Counted from the first letter of the stretch, positions 9,121 to 18,449 are shown. The stretch is DNA of 64,000 nucleotides from Streptomyces leeuwenhoekii (GCF_001013905.1 NZ_LN831790.1:4726001-4790000); one strand, 5' to 3'. Translations and numbers: made by a program. Notes: generated by a model not told the origin, from the sequence alone.

Positions 9121-11703
9121 TCAGCCGACGCGGGTCAGCTTGTCCGTGAAGCCCGGTTCGACCAGATCCTCCTGGAGCGCGACCGGCACCTTCACGGCTC
9201 CGCTGACACCGCCGTCGCCCACGGTGAGCGTGCCCACCTTGGTGCCGGCCTCGGCGGTGTGCGGGATGTCGTCCGCGGCGAACGTCAGCTTCACCGTCAG
9301 CCCCGACCAGCCGACCGCCTTCACGTCCTGGGTGGCCACGACCGGGGTCCGGCCGCCGAGCCCGTCGTCGACGTACCCGACGACATCGCCCTTCTTCAGG
9401 ATCGTCCGCGACTCCAGCGCGCCCTGCGCGGCCCGGATCAGCTTGTCACCCGCCGAGAGGGCACCCGCGAGGATCGAGTTGTCCGCACCGCCCGGGGGCT
9501 GGCGCACCACGGCGCCGACGATCGTCCGCGTCTCGCCCCCGACCTCCTTCTTCGCCGCGAAGACCAGATTGCCGAGCGCCGAGCTGGTGGTGCCGGTCTT
9601 GATGCCGACCACGCCGTTGAAGCCGACGAGCTGGTTCCAGTTCGGGTGCGTGACGCCCTTGTAGTCCTCGTACGACATCATCGCCGCGACCTCGCGGAAC
9701 GCGGGCGACTTCATCGCCTCCTTGGCCAGCTTCACCTGGTCCACGGCCGTGCTGACCGTCGTGTTGTTCAGGCCCGACGGGTCGGTGTACGTGGTGTTGG
9801 TCATGCCGAGGTCCTCGGCGGCGTCGTTCATCTTCTGCACGAACGCCTTCTCCGACCCCGCGTCCCAGCGGGCGAGCAGCCGCGCCACGTTGTTGGCGGA
9901 CGCGATGAGAACGCCCTCCAGCGCCTCGCGCTGGGAGATCTTGTCGCCCTTGTAGACCTTGACCTTCGACTCGTCGCTCTCCGCGATGCCCTGGTCCTGG
10001 GCCGCCTGGTCGATCTCGATCTGCGGCCCTTCCTCACCGCTGCCGAGCGGGTGGTCGCGCAGGATGAGGTACGCGGTCATCACCTTGGCGACGCTCGCGA
10101 TCGGCACCGGCTTCTGCTCGCCCGACGAGCCGAAGGTGCCGATGCCCTGCACGTCCAGCGCGGCCTGCCCGTCGGACGGCCACGGGATCCCGGCCTTGCC
10201 GCCCTCGAAGGTGTAGCTGTCCTTCGCCGTGAGGTCCAGCTCCGGCGACGGCAGCGGGCGCATGGACTGTACGACCGCAAAGACGATTACCAGCAGCAGG
10301 ACCAGCGGCGTCCAGATCTTGACCCGGCGGGCCAGCGTCCGCAGCGGGGTCGGCGGGGGCGGCGGCGTGTTCGTCAGCTCCGCCAGCAGATCCAGCGGCG
10401 GCTTCGGCGGCAGCGGCTGCTGCGTCGTCCGCTCCGGACCGACCTGCGGGACGGAGGCGGTGGCGTCCGCCGGGACCCTGGGCAGCGCGGTGGTCGCCTC
10501 GGCGGCGGGCGCGGCGGCCCCCGCACCGGTCCCCGGCGCCTTACGGGTCGCCGGGTCGTCCAGCGGCTTGAGCGCGACGAACTTGCTCGTCCGCTCGGCG
10601 TCGGACTCGGCGCCGGCCTTGGAGCCCTCCTTCTTCGGCGGCGCGGCCTTGTCGGCTGCGCCTGTCTTATCTGCCTTGTCTGTCTTGTCGGTCTTCCCGG
10701 CGTTCCCGGCGTTCTCGGCCTTGTCGGTCTTCTCGGTCTTCTCGGCCCACTTGGGGCCGGTGGCCGTGCCGCCCAGCTTCAGCATGGTGGTGGGCTGGTC
10801 GACGGCGGGCGCGGGGGGCCGTACGGCCTTGAAGACGGCCGTGGGCTGATCGACGGGCCGCTCGCCGGACTCCTTGGCGGCCGGGTCCGAGTCGCCGTCG
10901 GTGTCGGTGGCGTCGTCGGCGTCCGAGTCGCCCTCGGTGTCCGTGCCGTCGTCGGCATCGGTGCCGGCGTCGGTGGCGTCGGCGGCCTCGCCCGTGGCCG
11001 GGGTGCTCGCGTCGGCCCGGTCGCCCTCGTCCTCCGGCGCGCCGGTGTCCTTGCCGGTGTCCGTGTCCGTGCCACCGGCCTTCCGGGCCGCGCCGGCGCC
11101 CGTACCGGCGCCCTGAGCGGCCTTCCCGGCCTCTCCGGCCTTCCCGGGCGTCTCAGGGGCCTTCCCGGCCGTCTTCTCGCCCGTACCGGCCTTCTCGGCG
11201 TCCTCGGCGTCCTCGGCCTTCGCGGAGTCCTTCCCGGAGTCCTTCCCGGCGTCCTCGGAACCGGACGAGCCGGACGACGCGGGCTTGTCCGCCGACGCCA
11301 CCCAGGCCGCCACGGCGTTCCGCAGCCGGCCCTCGCCCGGCGCGCCGGCGCCGCGGTCCGCGGAGGCGGCGAAACCCTCGGCGCCCGCCTTCCCGCCCCC
11401 GGCCGCCGTGCCCTCCGTCCCGGGCTCCGCGACCGGCAGCACCTTGGTCGCCGTGTCGGCGGCCCCGCCGGAGGCCGAGGCCGCCGAGGAGGCCGATGTG
11501 TCCGACGCCGCCGCTGACTCCGACGATTCCGATGACGCGGTGTCCCGTGCGGCCGCCGCCCGCGGGTCCCGCGCCTTCCGCGTGTCACCCGATCCGGAGC
11601 GGGCCTCGGGAACCGGACCCGCGCTCCCCGACGTCGGTCGTGCCGACGACTCGCGCTGCTTCGACTTGTCGGGGGACTCGCCCGCCACCGATGCCTCCTC
11701 CAT
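9121..11703 (-). CDS. D-alanyl-D-alanine carboxypeptidase (S11) with long disordered arm
   Basis: Eight hundred and sixty residues. The catalytic domain (about 500-860) carries all S11 motifs: SVAK (Ser537, Lys540), SAN (Ser602) and KTG (Lys702). It is anchored by a single TM helix at ~462-480. The first ~460 residues are a low-complexity Ala/Glu/Lys/Asp/Thr-rich region with repeated TDKA, GKAGEA and TDTDG-like strings, which on this topology is cytoplasmic. S11 enzymes trim the terminal D-Ala of peptidoglycan stem peptides and are usually ~400 residues, so the arm doubles the protein. A C-terminal PBP5_C-like beta domain (~770-850) is present. Confidence 0.93.
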   Translation of the reverse strand: MEEASVAGESPDKSKQRESSARPTSGSAGPVPEARSGSGDTRKARDPRAAAARDTASSESSESAAASDTSASSAASASGGAADTATKVLPVAEPGTEGTAAGGGKAGAEGFAASADRGAGAPGEGRLRNAVAAWVASADKPASSGSSGSEDAGKDSGKDSAKAEDAEDAEKAGTGEKTAGKAPETPGKAGEAGKAAQGAGTGAGAARKAGGTDTDTGKDTGAPEDEGDRADASTPATGEAADATDAGTDADDGTDTEGDSDADDATDTDGDSDPAAKESGERPVDQPTAVFKAVRPPAPAVDQPTTMLKLGGTATGPKWAEKTEKTDKAENAGNAGKTDKTDKADKTGAADKAAPPKKEGSKAGAESDAERTSKFVALKPLDDPATRKAPGTGAGAAAPAAEATTALPRVPADATASVPQVGPERTTQQPLPPKPPLDLLAELTNTPPPPPTPLRTLARRVKIWTPLVLLLVIVFAVVQSMRPLPSPELDLTAKDSYTFEGGKAGIPWPSDGQAALDVQGIGTFGSSGEQKPVPIASVAKVMTAYLILRDHPLGSGEEGPQIEIDQAAQDQGIAESDESKVKVYKGDKISQREALEGVLIASANNVARLLARWDAGSEKAFVQKMNDAAEDLGMTNTTYTDPSGLNNTTVSTAVDQVKLAKEAMKSPAFREVAAMMSYEDYKGVTHPNWNQLVGFNGVVGIKTGTTSSALGNLVFAAKKEVGGETRTIVGAVVRQPPGGADNSILAGALSAGDKLIRAAQGALESRTILKKGDVVGYVDDGLGGRTPVVATQDVKAVGWSGLTVKLTFAADDIPHTAEAGTKVGTLTVGDGGVSGAVKVPVALQEDLVEPGFTDKLTRVG

Positions 11704-11925
11704 GCGCCGCTCGTAACGCGTGCGCGTACCGAACCGTGAACCGCCGCCCGGGACGCCGTTTCAGGGCGTCGTCCGGACCATGTACCAGTGTCCTGTGTAC
11801 GGGGCACACCCCAGCGGTAGACGAGAACGACATACCTGCCGGTTCCCTTACGAACCGGTCACGCACCCTCGACAGACCAATGTGAGAGGGGTCACCCTGT
11901 CATTCATCCACGCGGGGAGGCATGG

Positions 11926-12678
11926 ATGGGCAGGAGCCGCAGAACACTTCCGGAGGAGCTTCTGCTGCTGGCGTTGGACCCGGCCACGGGTACCACTGCG
12001 CAGCCGCAGTCGCTCGACCTCGGCCTGGCCGGAGCGCAGCTCGTGGAGCTGGCACTGGCCGGACGGATAGCCCCAGACGGGGATCGTATCGCCGTGGTGG
12101 TGCCACGGCCGACTGGAGATCCGACCCTGGACTGCGCGTTGGAGCTGCTGCGAAGGCGCGGCGCTCCGGTGCGGGCGGTCCACTGGATCGGCGGGCCCCG
12201 TCTCGGGCTCCGCCAGACCTACCTCTCGCATCTGGAGCGGTGCGGCATGGTGCATGCCGTCGAGGGCCAGATGTGCGGGGTGCTGCCGACGACGCGCTAC
12301 CAGGCGACGGACACGGCGATCAGCCGGGAGATCAGGGCCCGGCTGGATTCGGCGATCCGCACCGGCGTACCGCCGGACCCGCGGACCGCGGCGCTCGCCG
12401 CGCTGGCCCACGCGGTCGGTCTCGGCAAGCACCTGTACCCGGGCAACGAGGGCCGCTCGTCCCGTTCCCGGTTGCGGGACCTGATCCGGCACGACCCCAT
12501 GGGCGGCCTCGTGGCGCACGCCGTGATGGACGTCCAGAACGGCGTGGCGGCCCAGCCGCGCCGCGGCGCCGCCCCGGCCGGTCGTCAGGCCCCCGGCGGC
12601 AGGCCCGTGGCGGAGAACGCCCGCGGCGTCCCGGCGCAACCGCGCCGCGGCTCCATGGCGCGCGTTCCGGCCCACTGA
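11926..12678 (+). CDS. GPP34 family phosphoprotein
   Basis: Two hundred and fifty residues opening RSRRTLPEELLLLALDPATG, the hallmark of the GPP34/GOLPH3 fold. It has LAGAQLVELALAGRI and a C-terminal half of mostly helical repeats. Eukaryotic GOLPH3 binds PI4P at the Golgi; bacterial members are common in actinobacteria and uncharacterised. ATG 11926 follows GGGGAGG by five bases; a nearer ATG at 11922 is out of frame. It is divergent from the carboxypeptidase gene across a 222-bp promoter region. Confidence 0.88.
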   Translation: MGRSRRTLPEELLLLALDPATGTTAQPQSLDLGLAGAQLVELALAGRIAPDGDRIAVVVPRPTGDPTLDCALELLRRRGAPVRAVHWIGGPRLGLRQTYLSHLERCGMVHAVEGQMCGVLPTTRYQATDTAISREIRARLDSAIRTGVPPDPRTAALAALAHAVGLGKHLYPGNEGRSSRSRLRDLIRHDPMGGLVAHAVMDVQNGVAAQPRRGAAPAGRQAPGGRPVAENARGVPAQPRRGSMARVPAH

Positions 12679-13106
12679 GTCCCGCGTCGCGGCACGGCCA
12701 CGTGCCCGGCGCCACCCCTCGGGGGCCACCACCGCACCACCCACGCACCACCCCACGCACCACGGCACGACCACACCGGCGCACGACCAGCCGCACCACA
12801 GCCGCGCCACACGTCCCCACAGACCGGTACGGGAGCCGCCGCCGGTCCGCGCGGGGCGGTGAGACCGTACGTCCGGACGACGACACGGTCCCGCCGCCCC
12901 GCGCGGCTTTGCGCCCGGCGCCCGCCGGGTGGCGCACGGGGGCGCGTGAAGGGGCGCCGACGATTCCCCGTACGCCCGTGCGAACTGGCGTGTACGCGGC
13001 GCATATCGGCGGTTTCCCAGCGCTCGTACGCCCCTTGGTGGCAGTCTGCTCAACAGCAGATACGCAAAGTGGCAGTACGAGGCACGCAGCCGGAGGTGCA
13101 CGTCCC
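12679..13106. other. Gene-free leader with CAC-rich tract and an inverted repeat
   Basis: Four hundred and twenty-eight bases without a credible gene. The first part is a low-complexity run of CACGCACCAC-like units (about 12720-12800). Near its end TCTGCT-CAAC-AGCAGA (13045-13060) is a perfect inverted repeat 47 bp before the next start and may be an operator. GGAGG at 13092-13096 is the ribosome site of the next gene. Confidence 0.5.
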
Positions 13107-13964
13107 GTGGCGTCCAATGTCAATCCCACCGTCAGGCGGCGCCGGCTGGGCCAGGAGCTGCGCCGGCTCCGCGAGCAGAAGGGCATGACCGCCGAGGAGG
13201 TGGCGGAGCGGCTGCTGGTGTCGCAGTCCAAGATCAGCCGCCTGGAGAACGGCCGCCGCAGCATCAGCCAGCGCGACGTCCGCGACCTGTGCGGGGTGTA
13301 CGAGGTCGAGGACCAGCGGCTGGTCGATTCGCTGATGCAGATGGCCAAGGACTCGCGCCAGCAGGGCTGGTGGCACGCCTTCGGCGACATCCCGTACAGC
13401 GTCTACATCGGTCTGGAGACCGACGCGGAGTCGCTGCGGACCTACGAACCGCAGATCATCACCGGCCTGTTGCAGACCCGCTCGTACGCCGAGGCGCTCA
13501 TCCAGGGCGCGCTGCCGGAGACCTCGGCCGCCGACATCGAGAAACGCGTCCAGGTACGGATACGGCGCCAGGAGCGGGTGACCGCCGAGACCAACCCGCT
13601 GAGACTGTGGGTCGTCCTCGACGAAGCGTCACTGCACCGGGTCGTCGGCAGCCGCCAGATCATGCGGGAACAACTGGAGCACGTCGCCGAGATGTCGCTG
13701 CTGCCGCACATCACCGTGCAGGTGCTGCCCTTCGATGTCGGGGCGCATCCCGGGATCAACGGCCAGTACTCGATCCTGGAGTTCTCCGACGCGGCCGACT
13801 CCAGCGTCGTGTACATCGAGGGCGTGACCAGCGACCTCTACCTGGAGAAGGCCCAGGACGTGCAGAAGTACACCGTGATGTACGAGCACCTGCGGGCCCA
13901 GGCCCTGAACGTCGAGCAGTCCCGCCGGCGCATCGAGGACGTGGCCAAGGAGTACGCCCGCTGA
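13107..13964 (+). CDS. HTH-type XRE regulator with DUF5753 domain
   Basis: Two hundred and eighty-five residues from GTG 13107. The HTH lies at residues ~14-70 (LRRLREQKGMTAEEVAERLL, then SKISRLENGRRSISQRDV). The DUF5753 domain carries EPQIITGLLQTRSYAEALI and SLLPHITVQVLPFDVG. DUF5753 members of this subgroup are widespread developmental-type regulators in Streptomyces. A DUF397 gene in the same orientation lies 274 bp downstream, beyond a hairpin, so the two form a loose pair rather than a coupled operon. Confidence 0.93.
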   Translation: MASNVNPTVRRRRLGQELRRLREQKGMTAEEVAERLLVSQSKISRLENGRRSISQRDVRDLCGVYEVEDQRLVDSLMQMAKDSRQQGWWHAFGDIPYSVYIGLETDAESLRTYEPQIITGLLQTRSYAEALIQGALPETSAADIEKRVQVRIRRQERVTAETNPLRLWVVLDEASLHRVVGSRQIMREQLEHVAEMSLLPHITVQVLPFDVGAHPGINGQYSILEFSDAADSSVVYIEGVTSDLYLEKAQDVQKYTVMYEHLRAQALNVEQSRRRIEDVAKEYAR

Positions 13965-13971
13965 CCTCGCG

Positions 13972-14010
13972 CCTCTCGTATGGATCAGGCCGGGCCCGCG
14001 GGGCCTGATG
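13972..14010 (+). terminator. Hairpin within a dispersed repeat copy
   Basis: ATCAGGCC (13984-13991) pairs with GGCCTGAT (14002-14009) just after the HTH gene, a plausible terminator. The whole stretch matches the left end of the element at 31343-31510 (CCTCTCGT-TGGATCA, then GCCGGGC and CGCGGGGCCTG), so it is also a copy or fragment of a dispersed repeat. Confidence 0.6.
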
Positions 14011-14238
14011 CCGCCCGTCGCGGCGGCGATGCGGGATGCTACACCCTCGCCATGGAGGCCCGAGGAACCCCTGGAATATGTCCATCCGGACGAGTGAAGG
14101 GCGGCGCCGGACGGTCAGGGCAGCGAGTAGCGTCGATCACGCCACCGATCACCTGACGTTGGCGCGATCCGTACCGCGCGGTCCGCAGCGGACCCGCGGC
14201 GCGGCGACAGCATTCAGCAACTCGCCACCGGAGCAAAC

Positions 14239-14430
14239 ATGGCAATTCTTCAGGGCGCCACGGACACCTGGACCAAGTCCTCCTATTCCGGAGGAAACGG
14301 CGCGTGCGTCGAGGTCAAGTCCCCGTCCACGGCGGCACTGGCCGTCCGCGACTCCAAGGTTCCCGAGGGTCCCACGCTGGCCTTCCCCGCCGACGCGTGG
14401 AACGCCTTCGTGACCTCGGTCAAGGCGTAA
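14239..14430 (+). CDS. DUF397 small protein
   Basis: Sixty-three residues: TWTKSSYSGGNGACVEVKS, LAVRDSKVPEGPTLAFPADAW, then AFVTSVKA. It is a complete DUF397 protein, and probably the partner of the HTH-DUF5753 regulator encoded upstream at 13107-13964. A separate promoter is likely because a hairpin lies between them. A terminator hairpin follows at 14472-14512. Confidence 0.92.
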   Translation: MAILQGATDTWTKSSYSGGNGACVEVKSPSTAALAVRDSKVPEGPTLAFPADAWNAFVTSVKA

Positions 14431-14471
14431 CAGACCCGGCCCGGCCGACGGGCCGCCCCCGCATCACGACA

Positions 14472-14512
14472 GAGCCCTCTCGACCAGTTCGCCGTCCTAG
14501 CCGAGAGGGCTC
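14472..14512 (+). terminator. Terminator after the DUF397 gene
   Basis: GAGCCCTCTCG (14472-14482) and CGAGAGGGCTC (14502-14512) form an 11-bp perfect stem with a 19-base loop, 42 bp beyond the DUF397 stop. Confidence 0.7.
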
Positions 14513-14584
14513 CGCTCGTTCCCGCCGCTCCTGACGCGGCCCTCGACGACGGCACCGCCCCAGGGGCTGGATCACCGCCCCAGG

Positions 14585-14640
14585 GACTGGATCACGCCGA
14601 CTGGATCACGCCGACTGGATCACGCCGACTGGGTCACCCC
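14585..14640. repeat. 14-bp tandem repeat running into the peroxidase stop codon
   Basis: Three exact units of GACTGGATCACGCC (14585-14626) are followed by a degenerate fourth (14627-14640) that contains the stop codon of the minus-strand glutathione peroxidase gene. Two partial GGCTGGATCACC-like copies precede at 14558-14584. The repeat may have grown by slippage. Confidence 0.85.
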
Positions 14641-15143
14641 GCCAGCGCCGCCTCGACCGCGGCCACCACCTCGGGCGCCTCCGGATCGGTCTGCGGCGCG
14701 AACCGGGCGAGGACCCGGCCGTCCCGCCCGACGAGGAACTTCTCGAAGTTCCAGCGGATGTCCCCGCTGTGCCCCTCGGCGTCCGCGAAGCCGACGAGCC
14801 GCTCGTACAGCGGATGCCGGCCCGCCCCGTTCACCTCCACCTTCTCGGTCATCGGGAAGGTCACGCCGTACGTCGCCGAGCAGAACTCGGCGATCTCCTC
14901 CGCGCTTCCCGGCTCCTGGCCCAGGAACTGGTTGCACGGCACGCCGAGCACCGTGAACCCGCGCTCCGCGAACCGCCCGTGCAGCCGCTCCAGACCCGCG
15001 TACTGCGGGGTCAGCCCGCACTTGGAAGCCACGTTCACGATCAGTACGGCCTGCCCGGCGTACTGTCCGAGCTCCGCGGAACCGCCCTGGAGGGCGCCGA
15101 TCTCGACGGTGAGGGGCGAGTCGCCCGTGATGTCTGTCGTCAT
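14634..15143 (-). CDS. Glutathione peroxidase family protein
   Basis: One hundred and sixty-nine residues, normal for bacterial non-selenium GPx. The catalytic tetrad is visible: Cys42 in NVASKCGLTPQY, Gln76 following the CNQFLGQEPG loop, and Trp131-Asn132 in RWNFEKFLV. Resolving Cys candidates are Cys70 and Cys88. Streptomycetes lack glutathione, so such enzymes probably use thioredoxin as reductant to reduce hydroperoxides. The peroxidatic residue is encoded by TGC, not TGA. Stop codon sits inside a 14-bp tandem repeat. Confidence 0.95.
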   Translation of the reverse strand: MTTDITGDSPLTVEIGALQGGSAELGQYAGQAVLIVNVASKCGLTPQYAGLERLHGRFAERGFTVLGVPCNQFLGQEPGSAEEIAEFCSATYGVTFPMTEKVEVNGAGRHPLYERLVGFADAEGHSGDIRWNFEKFLVGRDGRVLARFAPQTDPEAPEVVAAVEAALAG

Positions 15144-15152
15144 GTGCGGATG

Positions 15153-16175
15153 CTAGGGCCTTCCGCTCGAATCGTGCCGGGCCGGCGGGGCCGGGCGCCG
15201 CACCCGGGGTACCGCGCCCGCCGCCCGCACCAGGACCTCCCCGGCCGCCGTCCGCGCGTACAGCACCGACCGGCCCGCCCGCCACCGCTCCACCAGGCCC
15301 GCGTCCAGCAGCACCCTCAGGTGCCGTCCGACCGAGCCCAGCCCCTGGCCGGTCACGGCCACCAACTGGCTGGTGGTCAGCGGCGTGCCGAGCAGGACCA
15401 GCACCCCGGCCCGCGCGGTCCCGAGCAGGGCGCCCAGCCCCGTCGGCACGGCCCGGCCGGACGCGTCGGCGAGCACCCCGGCGCACGGATAGACCACCGC
15501 GTACCGCTCCGCCTCCTCCCAGGAGACCCAGCCGTGCCGCTGCGGGGTGACCGGCACGAAGACCAGCTCCGCGCCGGAGATCTCGCGCGGCGGGTACTCG
15601 TGGTGGTTGACCTGGAAGCGGTTGCCGCCGAGCCAGCGGGTGCCCGGCCGCAGGGCGTCCAGGACGGCCGCCCAGCCGCTCCGCCCCACCTGCGCGGTCC
15701 GCGCGACGACATCGGCCTCCAGGACGCGGCGGCGCCGGTCCCAGTACGGCCGTACCGCCTCGGTCCAGACGTACTCCAGCAGCGCGGCGGCGCGCTCGGG
15801 CAGGTCGTCGCGGCGCAGACCGGCGGGGAGCGGGCCGGCGAGGGAGACGGACAGATGGGCGCGCGCCTGGCCGGGAGAGAAGGCCCGCACCCGCGCGACA
15901 CCCTCCTCGAAGGTCTCGCCCTCGCACGGGGTGGGCGTGAGGAAGTCGGCGATCCACTCCCGTCCGAGCCCCGAGCGGACGAGCAGCGCCGTCACCGGGT
16001 CCCCGGCCAGCCGCCGCCGGTAGCCGGGCAGATGCGCGTCCAGCCACGCCCGCTCGCCGGGGTGCGCGGCGGCCCCGGCGTGCAGCAGCTTCAGGCAGGC
16101 GAAGGTCTCCGCGAGCGGCGAGATCACGAACCGGCTGCGCGCGAGCGTGTCGGCGTTGACCTGCCACCAGCCCAT
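15153..16175 (-). CDS. ArsR-like winged-helix regulator (DUF5937 type)
   Basis: Three hundred and forty residues from ATG 16175 with GGAGGGG upstream. The N-terminal ~240 residues (VNADTLARSRFVISPLAETF, later YVWTEAVRPYWDRRR) are the DUF5937-like regulatory part. The C-terminal ~80 residues hold an ArsR-type winged helix (TTSQLVAVTGQGLGSVGRHL, then VLLDAGLVERWRAGRSVLYAR). It is divergent from an MFS gene at 16390, a standard regulator/exporter pair. An in-frame extension to 16403 runs through repeat-rich spacer and is rejected. Confidence 0.88.
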   Translation of the reverse strand: MGWWQVNADTLARSRFVISPLAETFACLKLLHAGAAAHPGERAWLDAHLPGYRRRLAGDPVTALLVRSGLGREWIADFLTPTPCEGETFEEGVARVRAFSPGQARAHLSVSLAGPLPAGLRRDDLPERAAALLEYVWTEAVRPYWDRRRRVLEADVVARTAQVGRSGWAAVLDALRPGTRWLGGNRFQVNHHEYPPREISGAELVFVPVTPQRHGWVSWEEAERYAVVYPCAGVLADASGRAVPTGLGALLGTARAGVLVLLGTPLTTSQLVAVTGQGLGSVGRHLRVLLDAGLVERWRAGRSVLYARTAAGEVLVRAAGAVPRVRRPAPPARHDSSGRP

Positions 16176-16389
16176 CGATCCACCCCTCCGTACCCGGCCC
16201 TGCGTGGCCCTGTGCGTGGCCCCGTGTGTCCCTGTGCGCGTCCCTGTGCGTGTCCCTGGGTGCGTCCGACCTTGTGTGCCCTCCGGACGACCGGGCCCGA
16301 TGGTGACCGGTGGCCGTGCGTGTCCGCCGGGGTTTCGCGTGGGCGCGAAACGATAACCGCCCCCGTCCGGGCCGCCGGAGACTCCGCGC

Positions 16390-17628
16390 ATGACCAGCCA
16401 CACCTACCGGGCGCTCTTCCGCACCCCCGAGTTCACCCCGCTCTTCCTGATCTCCTCGGCCCACATCGCCGCCCAGACGGTGGGCGGTCTGGCCCTGGGC
16501 ACCCTGGTGTTCCGGATGACGGACTCGCCGCTGCTGTCCGCGGTCAGCATGTTCGGCCCGTCACTGGCCCAGGTGCTCGGCGCGACCTTCCTCCTCTCCG
16601 CCGCCGACCGCCTGCCCCCGCGCGCCACGATGGCGGGCATCGCCCTCGCCTTCGCCGCCGCGACGGCTCTCCTGGCCGTGCCCGGCCTGCCCGTCTGGGC
16701 ACTGTTCGCCGTCGTCCTCGCGCAAGGCGTGATCGCCTCCGTGGGCGGCGGCGTCCGCTGGGGCCTGCTCAACGAGATCCTCGCCGGGGACGGCGGGGAC
16801 GGCGGGAACAGCGGCTATCTGCTGGGCCGATCGGTGTTCAACATGATGAGCGGGATCATGCAGATCACCGGGTACGCGACGGGCGGCGTCCTGGTGGCCC
16901 TGCTCTCCCCGCGCCCCTCCCTGCTGCTCGCGGCGGCCCTCTACGCCGCGGCGGCGGCCGGTGCCCTGGGGGGCCTGACCGCCCGCCCGCCGCGCTCCTC
17001 CGGCCGCCCGTCCGTGAAGGCGACCTGGCGCACCAACGCCGTGCTGTGGTCCTCGCGCCCCCGCCGCCACGTCTACCTGGCCCTGTGGGTCCCCAACGGC
17101 CTGGTCGTCGGCTGCGAGTCGCTCTACGTCTCCTACGCCCCGCACGCCGCGGGCACCCTCTTCGCCTGCGCCGCCCTCGGCATGCTGGCCGGCGACATCG
17201 CGGTCGGCCGTCTGCTGCCGCCCCGGCTCCGCGCCCGCCTGGGCGTACCGCTGCTCGCCCTGCTGGCCGCCCCGTACCTCGCCTTCGCCCTCCGGCCACC
17301 CCTGCCCGTGGCGGCCGCCCTGGTCGCCGTCGCCTCCGTCGGCTTCGGCGCGAGCCTGGTGCAGCAGCAGCGCCTGATGGCCCTGACCCCGGGCGAACTC
17401 GCCGGGCACGCCCTGGGACTGCACTCCGCCGGGATGCTCACGATGCAGGGAGCCGCCGCCGCGCTGGCCGGGACGGTGGCCCAACTGACCTCCCCGGCCA
17501 CGGCGATGACGGCCATGGCCGCCGCCTCCCTGGCCGCGACCCTCGCGCTGACCGCCGCCGGCCGCCGGGGCGCGGAGGACGGGGGACTGCTGCCGAGGAG
17601 CGGCCCGGCGCGGACGACGGCCGGCTGA
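16390..17628 (+). CDS. MFS transporter, 12-TM drug-efflux-like
   Basis: Four hundred and twelve residues with about twelve membrane segments. N-terminal FRTPEFTPLFLISSAHIAAQT and the loop DRLPPRATMAG between TM2 and TM3 occupy the places expected of the Major Facilitator Superfamily. It probably exports a small molecule under control of the divergently encoded ArsR-like regulator. The stop is only 17 bp from the converging GNAT gene. Confidence 0.9.
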   Translation: MTSHTYRALFRTPEFTPLFLISSAHIAAQTVGGLALGTLVFRMTDSPLLSAVSMFGPSLAQVLGATFLLSAADRLPPRATMAGIALAFAAATALLAVPGLPVWALFAVVLAQGVIASVGGGVRWGLLNEILAGDGGDGGNSGYLLGRSVFNMMSGIMQITGYATGGVLVALLSPRPSLLLAAALYAAAAAGALGGLTARPPRSSGRPSVKATWRTNAVLWSSRPRRHVYLALWVPNGLVVGCESLYVSYAPHAAGTLFACAALGMLAGDIAVGRLLPPRLRARLGVPLLALLAAPYLAFALRPPLPVAAALVAVASVGFGASLVQQQRLMALTPGELAGHALGLHSAGMLTMQGAAAALAGTVAQLTSPATAMTAMAAASLAATLALTAAGRRGAEDGGLLPRSGPARTTAG

Positions 17629-17645
17629 GCGCCCGGACCCGCGCC

Positions 17646-18449
17646 TCAGCCCGCCAACGCGAAGAAATGCAGCGGGGAGTTGGGCACGAACCCGATCCGT
17701 GGGTACACCGGCGCCCCGGCGGCGGTGGCGTGCAGCGTGGCCCGGGTCAGCCCGGTGGCCCGGGCCCCCTCGTACAGGGCCTTGCGGGTCACCGCCTCCC
17801 CGTACCCCCTGCGCTCCCACCGCGGGTCCGTGGCCACCAGGGCGACGAAGAGGCGGCCGTCCGCCTCCACCGCCCCGGCGCACGTCACCGGGACGTCGCC
17901 CCGCATGCCCAGGTAGGCGTGCACCTCCTTCTTCCACAGCGTGGAGCCAAGCAGCCCGTCGCGGCCGTCCTCCAACGGCATGCCGTAGGCGCGCGAGTTG
18001 AGGTCCGCGTAGGCCTGTAGCTGCTCCTCCGTGCCGACCCGTACGAAGGTCAGCTCCGGGTGCGTCGGTTCCGGCAGGGGCAGCAGGTCACCGGCCATCC
18101 CGGTGCCCGAGAAGGCGAGTGTCAGACCGGCCCGCCCGGCCGCCTCCGGCAGCCCGGCGCGCGCCTCGTCGTCGAGCAGGTCCTCGAAGACCCACAGGAA
18201 GCCCGCGCGCCCCTTCGACCGCATGACGTCGGCCGCCCGGCCCAGCCGCTCCGCCAGGAGGTCCGGGCCCACCCCGGTCTCGGTGAGCGTGACGCAGTTC
18301 CAGAAGGCGAACCGGCTGTCCGCCCAGCGCACCGCGACGCCCGGCAGGTCCCGTACGTCCGCGTCCGGGTCCCGGTCCAGCACCATGGCACGCCAGACGG
18401 TGGCGAGTTGCTCCATCGATTCCACCGCGTCGGCGAGATTCCTCGTCAC
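17646..18449 (-). CDS. GNAT family N-acetyltransferase
   Basis: About 267 residues from GTG 18449 with AAGGAG six bases upstream; longer in-frame starts lie in non-coding sequence. The acetyl-CoA site region reads ALVATDPRWERRGYGEAVTR (residues ~205-225), followed by TRATLHATAAGAPVYPRIGF typical of the C-terminal GNAT strand-helix. The N-terminal half (LADAVESMEQLATVWRAM) is less conserved, as in the two-lobed GNATs of streptomycetes. Substrate unknown. Confidence 0.88.
   Translation of the reverse strand: MTRNLADAVESMEQLATVWRAMVLDRDPDADVRDLPGVAVRWADSRFAFWNCVTLTETGVGPDLLAERLGRAADVMRSKGRAGFLWVFEDLLDDEARAGLPEAAGRAGLTLAFSGTGMAGDLLPLPEPTHPELTFVRVGTEEQLQAYADLNSRAYGMPLEDGRDGLLGSTLWKKEVHAYLGMRGDVPVTCAGAVEADGRLFVALVATDPRWERRGYGEAVTRKALYEGARATGLTRATLHATAAGAPVYPRIGFVPNSPLHFFALAG

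Noticed and set aside
16200..16264. Degenerate 12-bp CCCTGTGCGTGT-like repeats between the ArsR-like and MFS genes as regulatory sites
   Set aside because: Too degenerate and without symmetry; listed only as low-complexity spacer.
15153..16403. Longer start for the ArsR-like regulator
   Set aside because: The extra N-terminal codons translate a degenerate CCCTGTGCGTG repeat in the divergent promoter region; ATG 16175 has a strong ribosome site.
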